A stretch of 64,000 bases of DNA from Carnobacteriaceae bacterium zg-84 (GCA_013874835.1 CP059430.1:1320864-1384863); one strand, 5' to 3'. Counted from the first letter of the stretch, positions 18,216-27,061 are shown. Notes: generated by a model not told the origin, from the letters alone. A program made the numbers and translations.

Positions 18216-19367
18216 ATATATTCTTTTATGATCTTGCTTTCCACATAAAACAACTCTATCATTTGGCACATTTTCAATATAATACGTTGCTTTTTCTTCT
18301 GGTAAACTTGTTGAGAATATCGCTTCATATTCGTTGATTGTCAATCGTTGACGATTTTCTAATAACGCACTATGTTTGTCTGTGTACAAATAATTCTCAA
18401 AATCTTTTACTAATGTGATTGTGAAAAACTCTCCAACAGCACCTGACCCGTAGCTAAACAAACCTATTTTATCGCCCGCAGACAGTGTATTATTTTGTTC
18501 TAACAACGATAATAATCCTAAATATAACGAACCGGTATAAATATTTCCAATACGTTTATTATATGTTTTACTACTGTTATATAACGCTAATAATGCTTCT
18601 TTTTTATCTTCCTCTATACCGTCAAGAACTAATTTCAATGCTTTTAACCCTAATTTAGTAAATGGTTGATGAAAACAAATTGCTTTGAAATCTGCCACTG
18701 TTTCTTTTGTTTTTTCACAATACTCTTTAAAAACCGTTTCAAAGAAATATAAATATTTTTCAGTGGAAAATTTTCCGTCTGCAAAGGCGGTACTCGAATA
18801 AACTGGTCGCCAAAAATCCATAATATCTTCTGTTAAATATGTATTTTCTTGATTTAAAATAGCAATTCTAGGATTTTTCGATACTAACATCGCTACGGCA
18901 CCAGCACCTTGTGTAGCTTCTCCAGGTGTATTTAACCCATATTTAGCAATATCTGTTGCGATAACAAGTACTTTACTTTCTGGATTTTGTAGAATGTGCC
19001 CTTTCGCTAATTGAAGTGCCATTGTTGCGCCATAGCAAGCCTGCTTTAATTCAACAGCACGAACACGAGATGATAGGCCTACAAGAGAATGCATATAAAC
19101 AGCAATAGACTTAGAATTATCAATCCCTGATTCTGTCCCTACTAAAATCAAGTCAATTTTCTCTTTATCGATATCTTCTAAAATAGATAATGCTGCATTA
19201 GCTGCCATTGTCACCGCATCTTCATACAAAGGAGGCACTGCCATTTCTTCCTGACCTAATCCTATTGTAAATTTTTCAGGTTCTACTCCTCTTGCATTCG
19301 CTAAATCAACCATATCTAAATACATACTAGGTGCATAAAAACCAATCTTATCAATACCTATTTTCAT
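18195..19367 (-). CDS. mvaS: Hydroxymethylglutaryl-CoA synthase
   Basis: 390 residues of the thiolase-fold HMG-CoA synthase family. It condenses acetyl-CoA and acetoacetyl-CoA in the mevalonate route to isoprenoids, which supplies undecaprenyl phosphate for the wall enzymes above. The nucleophile is C111 in KQACYGATMA, with E79 (VGTESGID) and H233 (CFHQPFTKLG) as the other catalytic residues. Use of the mevalonate rather than the MEP route supports a Lactobacillales-type genome. It has its own consensus-like promoter and terminator. Confidence 0.96.
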   Translation of the reverse strand: MKIGIDKIGFYAPSMYLDMVDLANARGVEPEKFTIGLGQEEMAVPPLYEDAVTMAANAALSILEDIDKEKIDLILVGTESGIDNSKSIAVYMHSLVGLSSRVRAVELKQACYGATMALQLAKGHILQNPESKVLVIATDIAKYGLNTPGEATQGAGAVAMLVSKNPRIAILNQENTYLTEDIMDFWRPVYSSTAFADGKFSTEKYLYFFETVFKEYCEKTKETVADFKAICFHQPFTKLGLKALKLVLDGIEEDKKEALLALYNSSKTYNKRIGNIYTGSLYLGLLSLLEQNNTLSAGDKIGLFSYGSGAVGEFFTITLVKDFENYLYTDKHSALLENRQRLTINEYEAIFSTSLPEEKATYYIENVPNDRVVLCGKQDHKRIYKKNEVR

Positions 19368-19398
19368 GATGAACTTCCTTTTTATTTAATCTGACATG

Positions 19399-19427
19399 AT
19401 TGTAACGATTATTTTTTAAAAGTACAA
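19399..19427 (-). promoter_or_regulatory. mvaS promoter
   Basis: Minus strand: TTGTAC (19427-19422), 17-bp spacer, TACAAT (19404-19399), ending about 30 bp before the mvaS start. Confidence 0.6.
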
Positions 19428-19443
19428 CTATCTTTAAAATATT

Positions 19444-19902
19444 TTAAAGATTATGTGCTTTAATAAACGCCAATAATCCTTGGCATCCTTTCAAAACATC
19501 TTGATAGGTTTTCTCAAAATCTCCCGTATACCAAGGATCGTCAATCTCCCTATTTTCTCCAGCAAATTCTAAAAGTTTACAAACTGTACCAGATGCTCTA
19601 TTTTGAATAAATGTATGAATATTTTTTATATTGCTGTTATCCATACCAATAATATAATCAGCACTCAAATCATCGTCTTGTAACTGTCTGGAATACATTC
19701 CCTCTGTACGAATACCTACTTCTTTTAATTTTTGTCGTGTTCCTTGATGAACAGGATTACCTTGTTCCCACGAACTTGTTGCTGCTGAATCAACGTATAT
19801 CTTATCGCTTAATCCCTCTCTAGTTACCATATCTTTAAAAACAGCTTCTGCCATTGGCGAACGACAAATATTTCCTAAACATACAAATAATACCTTAACC
19901 AT
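19444..19902 (-). CDS. Low-molecular-weight protein-tyrosine phosphatase
   Basis: 152 residues. The phosphate loop CLGNICRS at 8-15 has nucleophile C8 and R14 in the family CX5R spacing. The general-acid aspartate loop is DDPWYTGDFEKTY near residue 120. The protein dephosphorylates phosphotyrosine or related phosphoesters in the cytosol. No tyrosine kinase or capsule gene is next to it, so the substrate is unknown. It is followed by a minus-strand rhodanese gene but separated from it by no shared operon signal I can see. Confidence 0.93.
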   Translation of the reverse strand: MVKVLFVCLGNICRSPMAEAVFKDMVTREGLSDKIYVDSAATSSWEQGNPVHQGTRQKLKEVGIRTEGMYSRQLQDDDLSADYIIGMDNSNIKNIHTFIQNRASGTVCKLLEFAGENREIDDPWYTGDFEKTYQDVLKGCQGLLAFIKAHNL

Positions 19903-19920
19903 ATTTATCTCCTTATGTAA

Positions 19921-19955
19921 GAATAAACAACAGGATACTCACCTGTTGTTTATTC
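19921..19955 (-). terminator. Terminator between phosphatase and rhodanese genes
   Basis: A 14-bp perfect stem (GAATAAACAACAGG with CCTGTTGTTTATTC) with a seven-base loop abuts the rhodanese stop codon. It ends the leftward glk-rhodanese transcript. Confidence 0.75.
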
Positions 19956-20353
19956 TATTTTCTATTTGATTTTATTTTTCCAGACCATCTTTCCATACCA
20001 CCTCTTAAAATATAGATGTCTGTATAACCTTTTCTTTTTAATTTTCCTGCTGCTTTTCCTGCAACCAAAGCAAAATCATCACATAAATAAATCGGTTGAT
20101 CTTTTCTAATTTCACCCATACGTTGTTTAAATTGTGTATAAGGTATGTTTCTAGCACCTAAAATATGCTTCACATCAAATTCTGCTTTTTCGCGCACATC
20201 AATAACTTGTGCTTTACGCATATTTTCTCTAAATTCTTCTTGTGTGATGTATTTTGCTGATGAACGACGCTCTATAAACAAATACACTTGATAAATAAAA
20301 TATCCTCCCACAAAAATCATAACTAGTAATTGAAATATACTCCAAAATTCCAT
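19955..20353 (-). CDS. Membrane-anchored rhodanese-like protein (YqhL-type)
   Basis: 132 residues: one N-terminal membrane helix (about 5-25), then a rhodanese domain (IDVREKAEFDVKHILGARNIPY). The active-site position reads LCDDFALVAGKAA, so the cysteine is kept, but the usual CX4R loop with glycine and arginine is not; sulfurtransferase activity may be weak or altered. Rhodanese proteins move sulfane sulfur or bind thiols; no specific pathway is evident. It lies 17 bp after the glucokinase gene on the same strand. Confidence 0.85.
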   Translation of the reverse strand: MEFWSIFQLLVMIFVGGYFIYQVYLFIERRSSAKYITQEEFRENMRKAQVIDVREKAEFDVKHILGARNIPYTQFKQRMGEIRKDQPIYLCDDFALVAGKAAGKLKRKGYTDIYILRGGMERWSGKIKSNRK

Positions 20354-20370
20354 AAACTCATCCTTTCATC

Positions 20371-21324
20371 CTACTGTAATACTAAACTCGCTGCACCAAT
20401 CACACCCGCATCATTTCCCAATGTTGCTAATCTCAACTGCGTTGATTTTCTTGCTGTAATAAATGTATCTTCTTTAAAATATGTATCAACTTTTTCAAGT
20501 AAATACTCTCCTGCTGCGGACACACCTCCGCCAATGACGATATAGGCAGGATTTAAAATATTAGCTAAATGACTGCATGCTACTCCTAAATATTTGGCAA
20601 ACGCCTCAACAACTTGTTCAGCAAGCACATCTGATTGTTTTGCTAAGTCAAAAACATCTTTTGCTGTTGCAGAACCGTCATCAACTAGCTCTTTTAAAGA
20701 TGAACTTCCTGCATATTTCTCAGCAAAAGCTCTGGCTAAATTGACAATACCCGTAGCACTTGCCACCGTTTCTAGACACCCTTTTTTGCCACATGTACAT
20801 GCAAATCCGTTTTTTTCAACAATTAAATGCCCAATCTCTCCAGCACTGCCTTTCACACCATGTACTAATTTTTCATTGGCAATAATACCACCACCAACAC
20901 CTGTCCCAAGTGTGATAAACACAACATCACTAGCATTATTTCCTGCACCTACCCACCGTTCTCCAAGAGCAGCTACATTCGCATCATTATCAATAAAAAC
21001 AGGCATATTTAAAGCTGTTTCTAAATCTTTTTTTACATATTGTGTCGTAGACCAACCTAAATTATAGGCACCAATGACTGTCCCTAAATTTTCATCAATT
21101 TGACCTGGACTACCCATCCCAATACCTAAAAACTCATCACTTGTCAGCTGATATAAATGCAAATGATGTTGAATAGATGCAATAATATCCGGCACAATAT
21201 GACATCCATTATCCAATATATTTGTTGGAATAGTCCATTTTTGCTGAATGTCACCATCAAGTGTCAAAATCGCCATTTTAACACTCGTACCACCTAAATC
21301 AATACCCAATAATTTTTTTGACAT
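20371..21324 (-). CDS. glk: ROK-family glucokinase
   Basis: 317 residues. The N-terminal phosphate loop GIDLGGTSVKM, the GIGMGSPGQI segment, IDNDANVAALGE and the ROK zinc-binding sequence CTCGKKGCLE are visible. The family phosphorylates glucose to glucose-6-phosphate with ATP in the cytosol. Linkage after a rhomboid protease and a 5-formyl-THF cyclo-ligase and before a rhodanese gene is the same as in Bacillus and enterococci (yqgN-yqgP-glcK-yqhL), which supports glucokinase over a ROK regulator; there is no N-terminal HTH. Confidence 0.93.
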   Translation of the reverse strand: MSKKLLGIDLGGTSVKMAILTLDGDIQQKWTIPTNILDNGCHIVPDIIASIQHHLHLYQLTSDEFLGIGMGSPGQIDENLGTVIGAYNLGWSTTQYVKKDLETALNMPVFIDNDANVAALGERWVGAGNNASDVVFITLGTGVGGGIIANEKLVHGVKGSAGEIGHLIVEKNGFACTCGKKGCLETVASATGIVNLARAFAEKYAGSSSLKELVDDGSATAKDVFDLAKQSDVLAEQVVEAFAKYLGVACSHLANILNPAYIVIGGGVSAAGEYLLEKVDTYFKEDTFITARKSTQLRLATLGNDAGVIGAASLVLQ

Positions 21325-21329
21325 TCCCC

Positions 21330-21989
21330 TTACTTCCTTCCGAATAAAATCAATGTCGCAACGATTATAATATACAAGAGAAGAATCATTCCTTGTTTAA
21401 CTCTATCTCTTGATTGAAACTTCAGTGTCATTGTTGCTAAAAAACCACCTAATAAACCACCAATATGTGCCCACATATCAATACCCGGTGCAAAACTAAA
21501 AACCAAGTTTATTAAAATAGTCGATAAAAACGACTGTGACTGTAAACGAATACCTGTATGATATGGGAAAAAGCGATGTAATAACACCACACTCATAAAT
21601 AAACCAAAAATAGCACCACTAGCACCTACGGAAATACTGAAGATGTTACCTAAAGCAAAAGATAGAACCGAACCCATCAATCCACTTAACATATAAATAA
21701 ATAAAAATCTATGTTTCCCAAAAATAGGTTCTAATAAAGAGCCAACGATAAATAAGGAATACATATTAACCAATAAATGCATTACATCTGCATGTAAAAA
21801 CATCGCTGTAAATAGTCGCCAATATTCATGTCTAAACAGAACTAACGGCTTAAATAATGCACCATATTGAACAAGAACTTCTGCAGTCCCACCCTTTGTC
21901 GTTGTTACCATAAAGACAATAATGTTGATACAAATAAGAACAAATGTCGCTTGTAACTGACTAGGAATACCTCTAAAATTTCTGAACAT
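21330..21989 (-). CDS. gluP: Rhomboid family intramembrane serine protease
   Basis: 219 residues and six or more membrane segments. The catalytic serine is in GASGAIFGL and the partner histidine in HIGGLLGGF; HLLVNMYSLFIVG is the conserved helix 2 motif. Rhomboids cleave membrane proteins within the bilayer. It is shorter than Bacillus YqgP/GluP and lacks the N-terminal soluble domain. The start is set by TTGGAGGAGATT just before ATGTTCAG; an in-frame ATG 4 codons upstream lacks such a site. It is 5 bp from glk. Confidence 0.92.
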   Translation of the reverse strand: MFRNFRGIPSQLQATFVLICINIIVFMVTTTKGGTAEVLVQYGALFKPLVLFRHEYWRLFTAMFLHADVMHLLVNMYSLFIVGSLLEPIFGKHRFLFIYMLSGLMGSVLSFALGNIFSISVGASGAIFGLFMSVVLLHRFFPYHTGIRLQSQSFLSTILINLVFSFAPGIDMWAHIGGLLGGFLATMTLKFQSRDRVKQGMILLLYIIIVATLILFGRK

Positions 21990-22040
21990 AATCTCCTCCA
22001 ACTAAAAATATGCTATGGTATTCATTATACACAATTTTTA

Positions 22041-22568
22041 TCATGCATTCAAAATAGTTGCGATAAAAATATCATGTTTTTCTAAAGGCACTATATCTAC
22101 CATTTGTTCCATCGCAACTAATGATACTGTTTTCCCTTCAAAATCTTGTAAATATCTATCATAAAAACCACCACCAAAACCTAAACGAGCACCATTTTTT
22201 TGAAATGCCACACCCGGTACAACTAGTAAATCAATCTGTGTGACTTCATCTACCATTACAGGCTCATCTATACCAAATGCCGATATCTCCAATGGTGTAT
22301 CAATCGTATAGTGGTTAAAAACCATAACGCCTTTTTTAATTACTTTTGGCACAACCACTGTTTTATGTTGACGCCACGCTTCTTCAATGATACGACGTGT
22401 TTCCCACTCTGGAAACGTAGATAGCGTTATACCAATGGTTTTTGCTTCTTTCCAAAGAGATGTTTCTAGTAATTTTGTCATAAGTGTTTGTTCTATATAT
22501 TCCCGTCTTTCTTTAGAAACAGTGCTCATTCTTTGTAACACAAGTTTCCGCATATCTTTTTTATTCAT
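22041..22568 (-). CDS. yqgN: 5-formyltetrahydrofolate cyclo-ligase
   Basis: 175 residues. The family converts 5-formyl-THF to 5,10-methenyl-THF with ATP. The conserved C-terminal motif GARLGFGGGFYDRYL is present at about 128-142, with VVPGVAFQ just before it, and the N-terminal KKDMRKLVLQRM helix carries the basic substrate-binding residues. It is the first gene of the yqgN-gluP-glk-rhodanese group. Confidence 0.94.
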   Translation of the reverse strand: MNKKDMRKLVLQRMSTVSKERREYIEQTLMTKLLETSLWKEAKTIGITLSTFPEWETRRIIEEAWRQHKTVVVPKVIKKGVMVFNHYTIDTPLEISAFGIDEPVMVDEVTQIDLLVVPGVAFQKNGARLGFGGGFYDRYLQDFEGKTVSLVAMEQMVDIVPLEKHDIFIATILNA

Positions 22569-23132
22569 CTAGTTCCTCAGTTCTATTATCAAAAATTATT
22601 GTATCTAATCATTACTTTATTTTCTCATAAAAAAGATGCACACCTTACGATGTACATTTTTTAGTATATATCCTTTATTGAAAAAGTCAAAGTAGTACGA
22701 GTTTAAAACATCCCCTACAACTTTTAATGCTAAAAACCGTTTTAAGCAAATAATTAGTTACGTTTCTAAAATATCTTTTGTAATTTATTGATTTTAATAA
22801 AAAAACACTAACAGTGAACAAAATCGTTTCAAAAGGGCTGAATAAAAAACAAGTTGTACAGACACATAAAACACAATCAAGCATATCTCTTTATGTAATA
22901 TACAATAATTTTATACGGAAAAACCGAAGTTCATTTCAAAGAAATTTGTGCTGTCTTTATATCCAGCACACTTTCCAATTTCTCTACAATTTAATAAGAT
23001 ACTTTTCTCATTTTTTATATCATTTTCATCATTACTAATTGTTTTTGAAAAAATTCCTGATTTAAAAGCTAAAAACCTCTTAAATTTCCCCACTGTTTTA
23101 GTGTATATACTTACAAATAACTCAACTCTTTT
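22569..23132. other. AT-rich gap without a convincing gene
   Basis: Short ORFs occur on both strands, but none has a good ribosome-binding site or recognisable sequence. A weak hairpin near 22632-22662 may terminate or attenuate in front of the 5-formyl-THF cyclo-ligase gene. The minus-strand frame at 22911-23132 is open and continues, after one TAG, the small membrane ORF at 23133-23219, so a decayed longer gene is possible. Confidence 0.4.
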
Positions 23133-23219
23133 CTATCCAAAAATTAAAATTTTTATCCACCAAAGAATTAAAATTACAACTCCAATACCTACATAAAAAT
23201 TATCATTTTTTCTTTTCAT
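23133..23219 (-). CDS. Possible 28-residue membrane peptide
   Basis: Minus-strand ORF starting MKRKNDNFYVGIG with one strongly hydrophobic stretch ending LWWIKILIFG. No clear ribosome-binding site precedes it. Its Gly-Val-hydrophobic-Trp-Trp pattern resembles the C-terminus of the 51-residue ORF at 39615-39770 next to cas9. I do not recognise a family. It could equally be the remnant of a longer gene, since the frame stays open after its TAG. Confidence 0.3.
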   Translation of the reverse strand: MKRKNDNFYVGIGVVILILWWIKILIFG

Positions 23220-23248
23220 TGTTTTGTACTAAAAAGATATGTTATAAT
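23219..23248 (+). promoter_or_regulatory. Plus-strand promoter of a possible antisense RNA
   Basis: TTGTTT (23219-23224), 18-bp spacer, extended -10 TGTTATAAT (23240-23248). Transcription would start near 23255 and cross the hairpin GGGGCTTTCGCCCC (23261-23274), then run antisense to the 3' end of the ORF at 23288-23425. Confidence 0.5.
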
Positions 23249-23287
23249 CAGATACAGGTTGGGGCTTTCGCCCCTCCCCGTCACTTT

Positions 23288-23425
23288 TTATTTTAAAAAG
23301 TGTTTGATTATCTCAACAATCGCTGTAATGACCGTTGAGATTACAAGAGCTTTCGGTCCGTCTAACCAAGGCTCTTTTTTATTTTTTAACCGGTTATTTG
23401 AAAAACCTGATTTTCGATATGACAT
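23288..23425 (-). CDS. Possible 45-residue peptide beyond the array 1 trailer
   Basis: Minus-strand ORF beginning ATGTCATATCG, 12 bp beyond the terminal repeat of array 1, and ending in a hydrophobic/amphipathic helix (ALVISTVITAIVEIIKHF) with a C-terminal lysine. A GC-rich hairpin follows the stop and a plus-strand promoter points at its 3' end. This is the geometry of Gram-positive type I toxin-antitoxin loci, but the sequence does not match a toxin family I know and the ribosome-binding site is weak. Transcripts leaving array 1 would run straight into it. Confidence 0.35.
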   Translation of the reverse strand: MSYRKSGFSNNRLKNKKEPWLDGPKALVISTVITAIVEIIKHFLK

Positions 23426-23437
23426 ATCTCTTTTTTT

Positions 23438-24727
23438 CTTTTATAACCATTCAAAGCAACACAGCTCTAAAACGTTTGTTCTACCTTATAAGCAATACGT
23501 TGCGTTTTATAACCATTCAAAACAACACAGCTCTAAAACAGAGCGTGAATATTCTATATTAGCAGAACAGTTTTATAACCATTCAAAACAACACAGCTCT
23601 AAAACGCGTCATTGTGTATCACGACACCTAGTATTGTTTTATAACCATTCAAAACAACACAGCTCTAAAACATTTGTTCGATTGTATCGGATAACGTCAG
23701 CGTTTTATAACCATTCAAAACAACACAGCTCTAAAACATCATTAGAGAACGAGCAAACACAAAAGATGTTTTATAACCATTCAAAACAACACAGCTCTAA
23801 AACGAACACATCACACCTATGAAACAAATACTAGTTTTATAACCATTCAAAACAACACAGCTCTAAAACGAACACATCACACCTATGAAACAAATACTAG
23901 TTTTATAACCATTCAAAACAACACAGCTCTAAAACGATGATGTTATTGGCGATGCAGAAGGTGATGTTTTATAACCATTCAAAACAACACAGCTCTAAAA
24001 CTTCATCAGTTGGGTAGAAAGGAAATAAAAAGTTTTATAACCATTCAAAACAACACAGCTCTAAAACACATTTTAAGCTAGAATCGATTTTACGCCGGTT
24101 TTATAACCATTCAAAACAACACAGCTCTAAAACAAGCGTTTTGATTCTCATATTTTTCATTAGGTTTTATAACCATTCAAAACAACACAGCTCTAAAACA
24201 TTGATGCGTATCACCTTTTGGAATACCTAGTTTTATAACCATTCAAAACAACACAGCTCTAAAACAAATCATCACTTTCAAGATATTTGAATAAAGTTTT
24301 ATAACCATTCAAAACAACACAGCTCTAAAACAAAATAGAAAGAAGATGACAATATGATAAAGTTTTATAACCATTCAAAACAACACAGCTCTAAAACACT
24401 ACACAAACCATTCAGATTGTTTAATATGTTTTATAACCATTCAAAACAACACAGCTCTAAAACAGTTCTTGAAGTGTTCTAGTGAACTTGATTGTTTTAT
24501 AACCATTCAAAACAACACAGCTCTAAAACTTAGATAGTAGAACTAATCCCTTGTGTTCAGTTTTATAACCATTCAAAACAACACAGCTCTAAAACATCTA
24601 TCACACATTATAAAAGGTGCGATTGGTTTTATAACCATTCAAAACAACACAGCTCTAAAACCTCGACAACGTATTGATGACTTTGAAACTTGTTTTATAA
24701 CCATTCAAAACAACACAGCTCTAAAAC
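23438..24727 (-). CRISPR. Type II-A CRISPR array 1: 20 repeats, 19 spacers
   Basis: 36-bp repeats recur in exact 66-bp phase, so all 19 spacers are 30 bp. In crRNA sense (minus strand) the repeat begins GTTTTAGAGCTGTGTTGT and ends GAATGGTTATAAAAC, complementary to the tracrRNA upstream of cas9. The leftmost repeat (23438-23473) differs at its outer base and has AAAGC for AAAAC, marking the old, trailer end; the leader is therefore on the right, and transcription is leftward. Spacers at 23804-23833 and 23870-23899 are identical. All other repeats I read appear identical. Confidence 0.98.
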
Positions 24728-24811
24728 CTCAGAATTTTGTTCGCCGGTTTATCCTCAAACTGCTCGTTCTAGCAAAACTTCAGCTTTGAATGGTTTCATT
24801 TTACTTATTAT
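24728..24811 (-). promoter_or_regulatory. Array-proximal leader of array 1, cut by the IS
   Basis: About 68 bp next to the first repeat are nearly identical to the leader of array 2 (32369 onward), including TTCGCCGGTTTATCCTC and CTCGTTCTAGCAAAACTTC. The homology continues to the point where the IS is inserted, at 24812. By comparison with leader 2, the insertion point lies inside the predicted -10 element. Confidence 0.85.
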
Positions 24812-26288
24812 GGCTCTTCGTCAAATTGTGTTGGTGGAGAGAAATAGTGAGTATGTTGGTAGTGAATGGCATTAACCATTCACTACCTTTTTCACATTCT
24901 TTTTCTGCCACTGAGAATGGTGTTGTATGATTAAAATACGCAATCTAAAATAAGAAAAACGTCTGTAGCCATAGGCAATCCGTTTGATGACTTTAATATG
25001 ATTGTTGATAGCTTCTGTGATACCGTTTGAATAAGGTGTGGTAAAAGCTTGATAAATACCATTCTGATAGGTTTTAAAAATATCAAATTTCTTTCTAAAC
25101 CACTCTGGTAATGACGGGTCAATATGATGAATAACCTCCATAAATGACTCAAAATCTCGCTGTCTATAAGCATATCTCAACTCTTGTACAAACTCATATG
25201 CTTGTTTTAAAACAGGACTATAGTCTAATAATCTATCCAGGATTTGTGCGTGTGTCAGATATGTTTTAAAGGATTGGTGATAGTGATAGTCTGTATCATT
25301 TACATCAAAGGCATCTTTTAATAATAATTTCCAGTATTTCTTTAAGTGTTTATAAGCCTTTTCTTCTTTTTTAAAGGTGTTCATTTCTTTTATACGTAGT
25401 GTATTTAAATTCCGATGTATATGTTGTATGATATGAAATCTATCTGTGACAATAACGGCATTAGGAAAAACCTTCTGAATAAGTTTGCCATAATTGGCAT
25501 TCATATCCATAACAAGATAGCGAACGCTATGTCTTGCTTTTTTAGAAAATTGTTTAAAATAAGTGATTAAATGGTCTAATTGGCGACTAGGTAACACATC
25601 AATAATACGGTGCGTCAATCCGTCTACACAGATAAAACTCATCTTCCCTAAATGAGATGTCACAGACTTAAATTCGTCGATACATAGTACCTTAGGTAGA
25701 TAATGAAAAGACGGTTTAACTTGTTTTGTATATTTATCTAAGACACGTTGTACGGTCACATCAGATACAAAGTGGTCTTGGCAGATATGTTTTCTTGAAA
25801 TATTTTTCGTTAAATCAAGTGCAATAAGTTGTTTTAATTCTTTAGAAATACAACAATGTTTATCGACTAAAGAACACGAAGAAGAACAGGTTTTTAGACA
25901 CGTTTTACAGCGATAACGGGTTCTTTTAAGAAGTAAAACAGTTTTGATTTGTCTAAACTTTGGTAATAATGTTTTCGTTTGATATGTCCCATGTTTGATG
26001 AGTGTTTTAGCATGACAATGTGGACAGGTGTGGCAAGGCTTTGTCCAAGTACCTTTAATAAAGTGGTGTGGAATACCATTTATTGTTTTTTCTTCTAACC
26101 AATGTTCATCAGCTATGAAAGATTTATCTGTTAATGTCAATAATTTTTTTGTATAATAATCCATGAGAAATACCTCCTTGTTTAATTGTGGTGATTTAAT
26201 CATACAGGTATTTCTCTTTTTTTGTCCACTTTTATATACAAAATCGTGTTGGTGGATTATTCCCACCAACACGATTTATTATAGAGCC
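24812..26288 (-). mobile_element. ISL3-type insertion sequence, copy 1 (intact)
   Basis: 1477 bp flanked by perfect 8-bp direct repeats CTTATTAT at 24804-24811 and 26289-26296, the duplication length of the ISL3 family. The terminal inverted repeats begin GGCTCTTCGTCAAATTGTG on the left and GGCTCTATAATAAATCGTG on the right (complement). The right end also holds a subterminal palindrome of AAATCGTGTTGGTGG. One transposase ORF, transcribed leftward toward array 1, fills the element. A perfect 12-bp hairpin (24858-24887) overlaps the transposase stop codon. The intact duplication and near-identity to copy 2 indicate recent movement. Confidence 0.95.
24872..26164 (-). CDS. ISL3 family transposase (intact)
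   Basis: 430 residues. An N-terminal zinc-finger-like region has CHTCPHCHAKTLIKHG and CKTCLKTC, followed by a helix-turn-helix-like part. The catalytic DDE domain has CIDEFKSVTSH, YLVMDMNANYG and the C-terminal SNGITEAINNHIKVIKR typical of ISL3 transposases. A longer frame upstream exists, but AAGGAGGTATTTCTC before ATGGATTATT fixes the start at 26164. It is the functional version of the frameshifted gene in copy 2 and could supply transposase to both. Confidence 0.95.
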   Translation of the reverse strand: MDYYTKKLLTLTDKSFIADEHWLEEKTINGIPHHFIKGTWTKPCHTCPHCHAKTLIKHGTYQTKTLLPKFRQIKTVLLLKRTRYRCKTCLKTCSSSCSLVDKHCCISKELKQLIALDLTKNISRKHICQDHFVSDVTVQRVLDKYTKQVKPSFHYLPKVLCIDEFKSVTSHLGKMSFICVDGLTHRIIDVLPSRQLDHLITYFKQFSKKARHSVRYLVMDMNANYGKLIQKVFPNAVIVTDRFHIIQHIHRNLNTLRIKEMNTFKKEEKAYKHLKKYWKLLLKDAFDVNDTDYHYHQSFKTYLTHAQILDRLLDYSPVLKQAYEFVQELRYAYRQRDFESFMEVIHHIDPSLPEWFRKKFDIFKTYQNGIYQAFTTPYSNGITEAINNHIKVIKRIAYGYRRFSYFRLRILIIQHHSQWQKKNVKKVVNG

Positions 26289-26300
26289 CTTATTATAACA
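26289..26300 (-). promoter_or_regulatory. Displaced -10 region of leader 1
   Basis: On the minus strand this side of the IS keeps a complete extended -10 element TGTTATAAT (26300-26292), matching that of leader 2, but it now points into the IS transposase gene instead of the array. The array-proximal side keeps only CATAAT. Confidence 0.6.
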
Positions 26301-26361
26301 TCTTATACTTGTATTATAAACTAGAAAGATTCATCTTAAACTTTACATAGATGACAAAAAA

Positions 26362-26402
26362 CACACTCACAAAAACCTTGATACAAGGGATTTGTGAGTG
26401 TG
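26362..26402 (-). terminator. rpsD terminator
   Basis: A 12-bp stem (CACACTCACAAA with TTTGTGAGTGTG) enclosing a second small stem (CCTTG/CAAGG), followed on the minus strand by a T-run, 14 bp after the rpsD stop. Confidence 0.85.
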
Positions 26403-26416
26403 ATATACTATTAAAA

Positions 26417-27028
26417 TTAACCTAATTTATTGTAGTATTCAACGATCAATGCTTCGTCAATGTTTTCTGATAATTCTTCACGTTGTGGTAAACGTGTTAA
26501 AGAACCTGTTAATGTTTCTACATCAAATGAAACGTAGTCTGGGCGACCAAAGATACCTTCAGCAGCAACTTTGATAACTTCAACATTTCTTGATTTTTCA
26601 CGAACAGAGATTACTTGACCAACAGATACGCTGTATGATGGAATATCTACACGTTTGCCGTCAACTGTGATATGACCGTGGTTTACTAATTGACGTGCTT
26701 GACGACGAGTAGTTGCTAAACCTAAACGGTATACAACATTATCTAAACGTTGTTCTAATAAAATCATGAAGTTAACACCGTGTTTACCTTCTTTGATTTT
26801 ACCAGCTTTTTTAAATAAAGTTGCGAATTGGCGTTCGCTCATACCGTACATATGGCGTAATTTTTGTTTTTCTTGTAATTGTAAACCATATTCTGATAAT
26901 TTTTTACGGTTGTTTGGACCGTGTTGACCTGGTGCGTATGGACGACGTTGTAATTCTTTACCAGTTTCTGTTAAAGAAATACCTAAACGACGAGATAATT
27001 TCCATGATGGACCTGTATAACGTGACAT
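26417..27028 (-). CDS. rpsD: 30S ribosomal protein S4
   Basis: 203 residues, full length for the Firmicute uS4, a primary 16S rRNA-binding protein. It begins [19 protein letters not shown] and has the S4 RNA-binding motif [19 protein letters not shown] and [26 protein letters not shown] site precedes the ATG. It is monocistronic with its own promoter, long structured leader and terminator. It is an essential gene lying between the two CRISPR arrays. Confidence 0.98.
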   Translation of the reverse strand: MSRYTGPSWKLSRRLGISLTETGKELQRRPYAPGQHGPNNRKKLSEYGLQLQEKQKLRHMYGMSERQFATLFKKAGKIKEGKHGVNFMILLEQRLDNVVYRLGLATTRRQARQLVNHGHITVDGKRVDIPSYSVSVGQVISVREKSRNVEVIKVAAEGIFGRPDYVSFDVETLTGSLTRLPQREELSENIDEALIVEYYNKLG

Positions 27029-27061
27029 AATAAAATTCCTCCAATAATAAATTGTTTTGGA

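Noticed and set aside
22687-23093. Two minus-strand ORFs in the gap before array 1
   Set aside because: Only weak start signals and no recognisable sequence; kept as part of the gap description.
23259-23822. Long plus-strand ORF over CRISPR array 1 with repeated FYNHSKQHSSKT units
   Set aside because: It is only translation of the 36-bp repeats, whose 66-bp period keeps the frame open; the array is read on the other strand.
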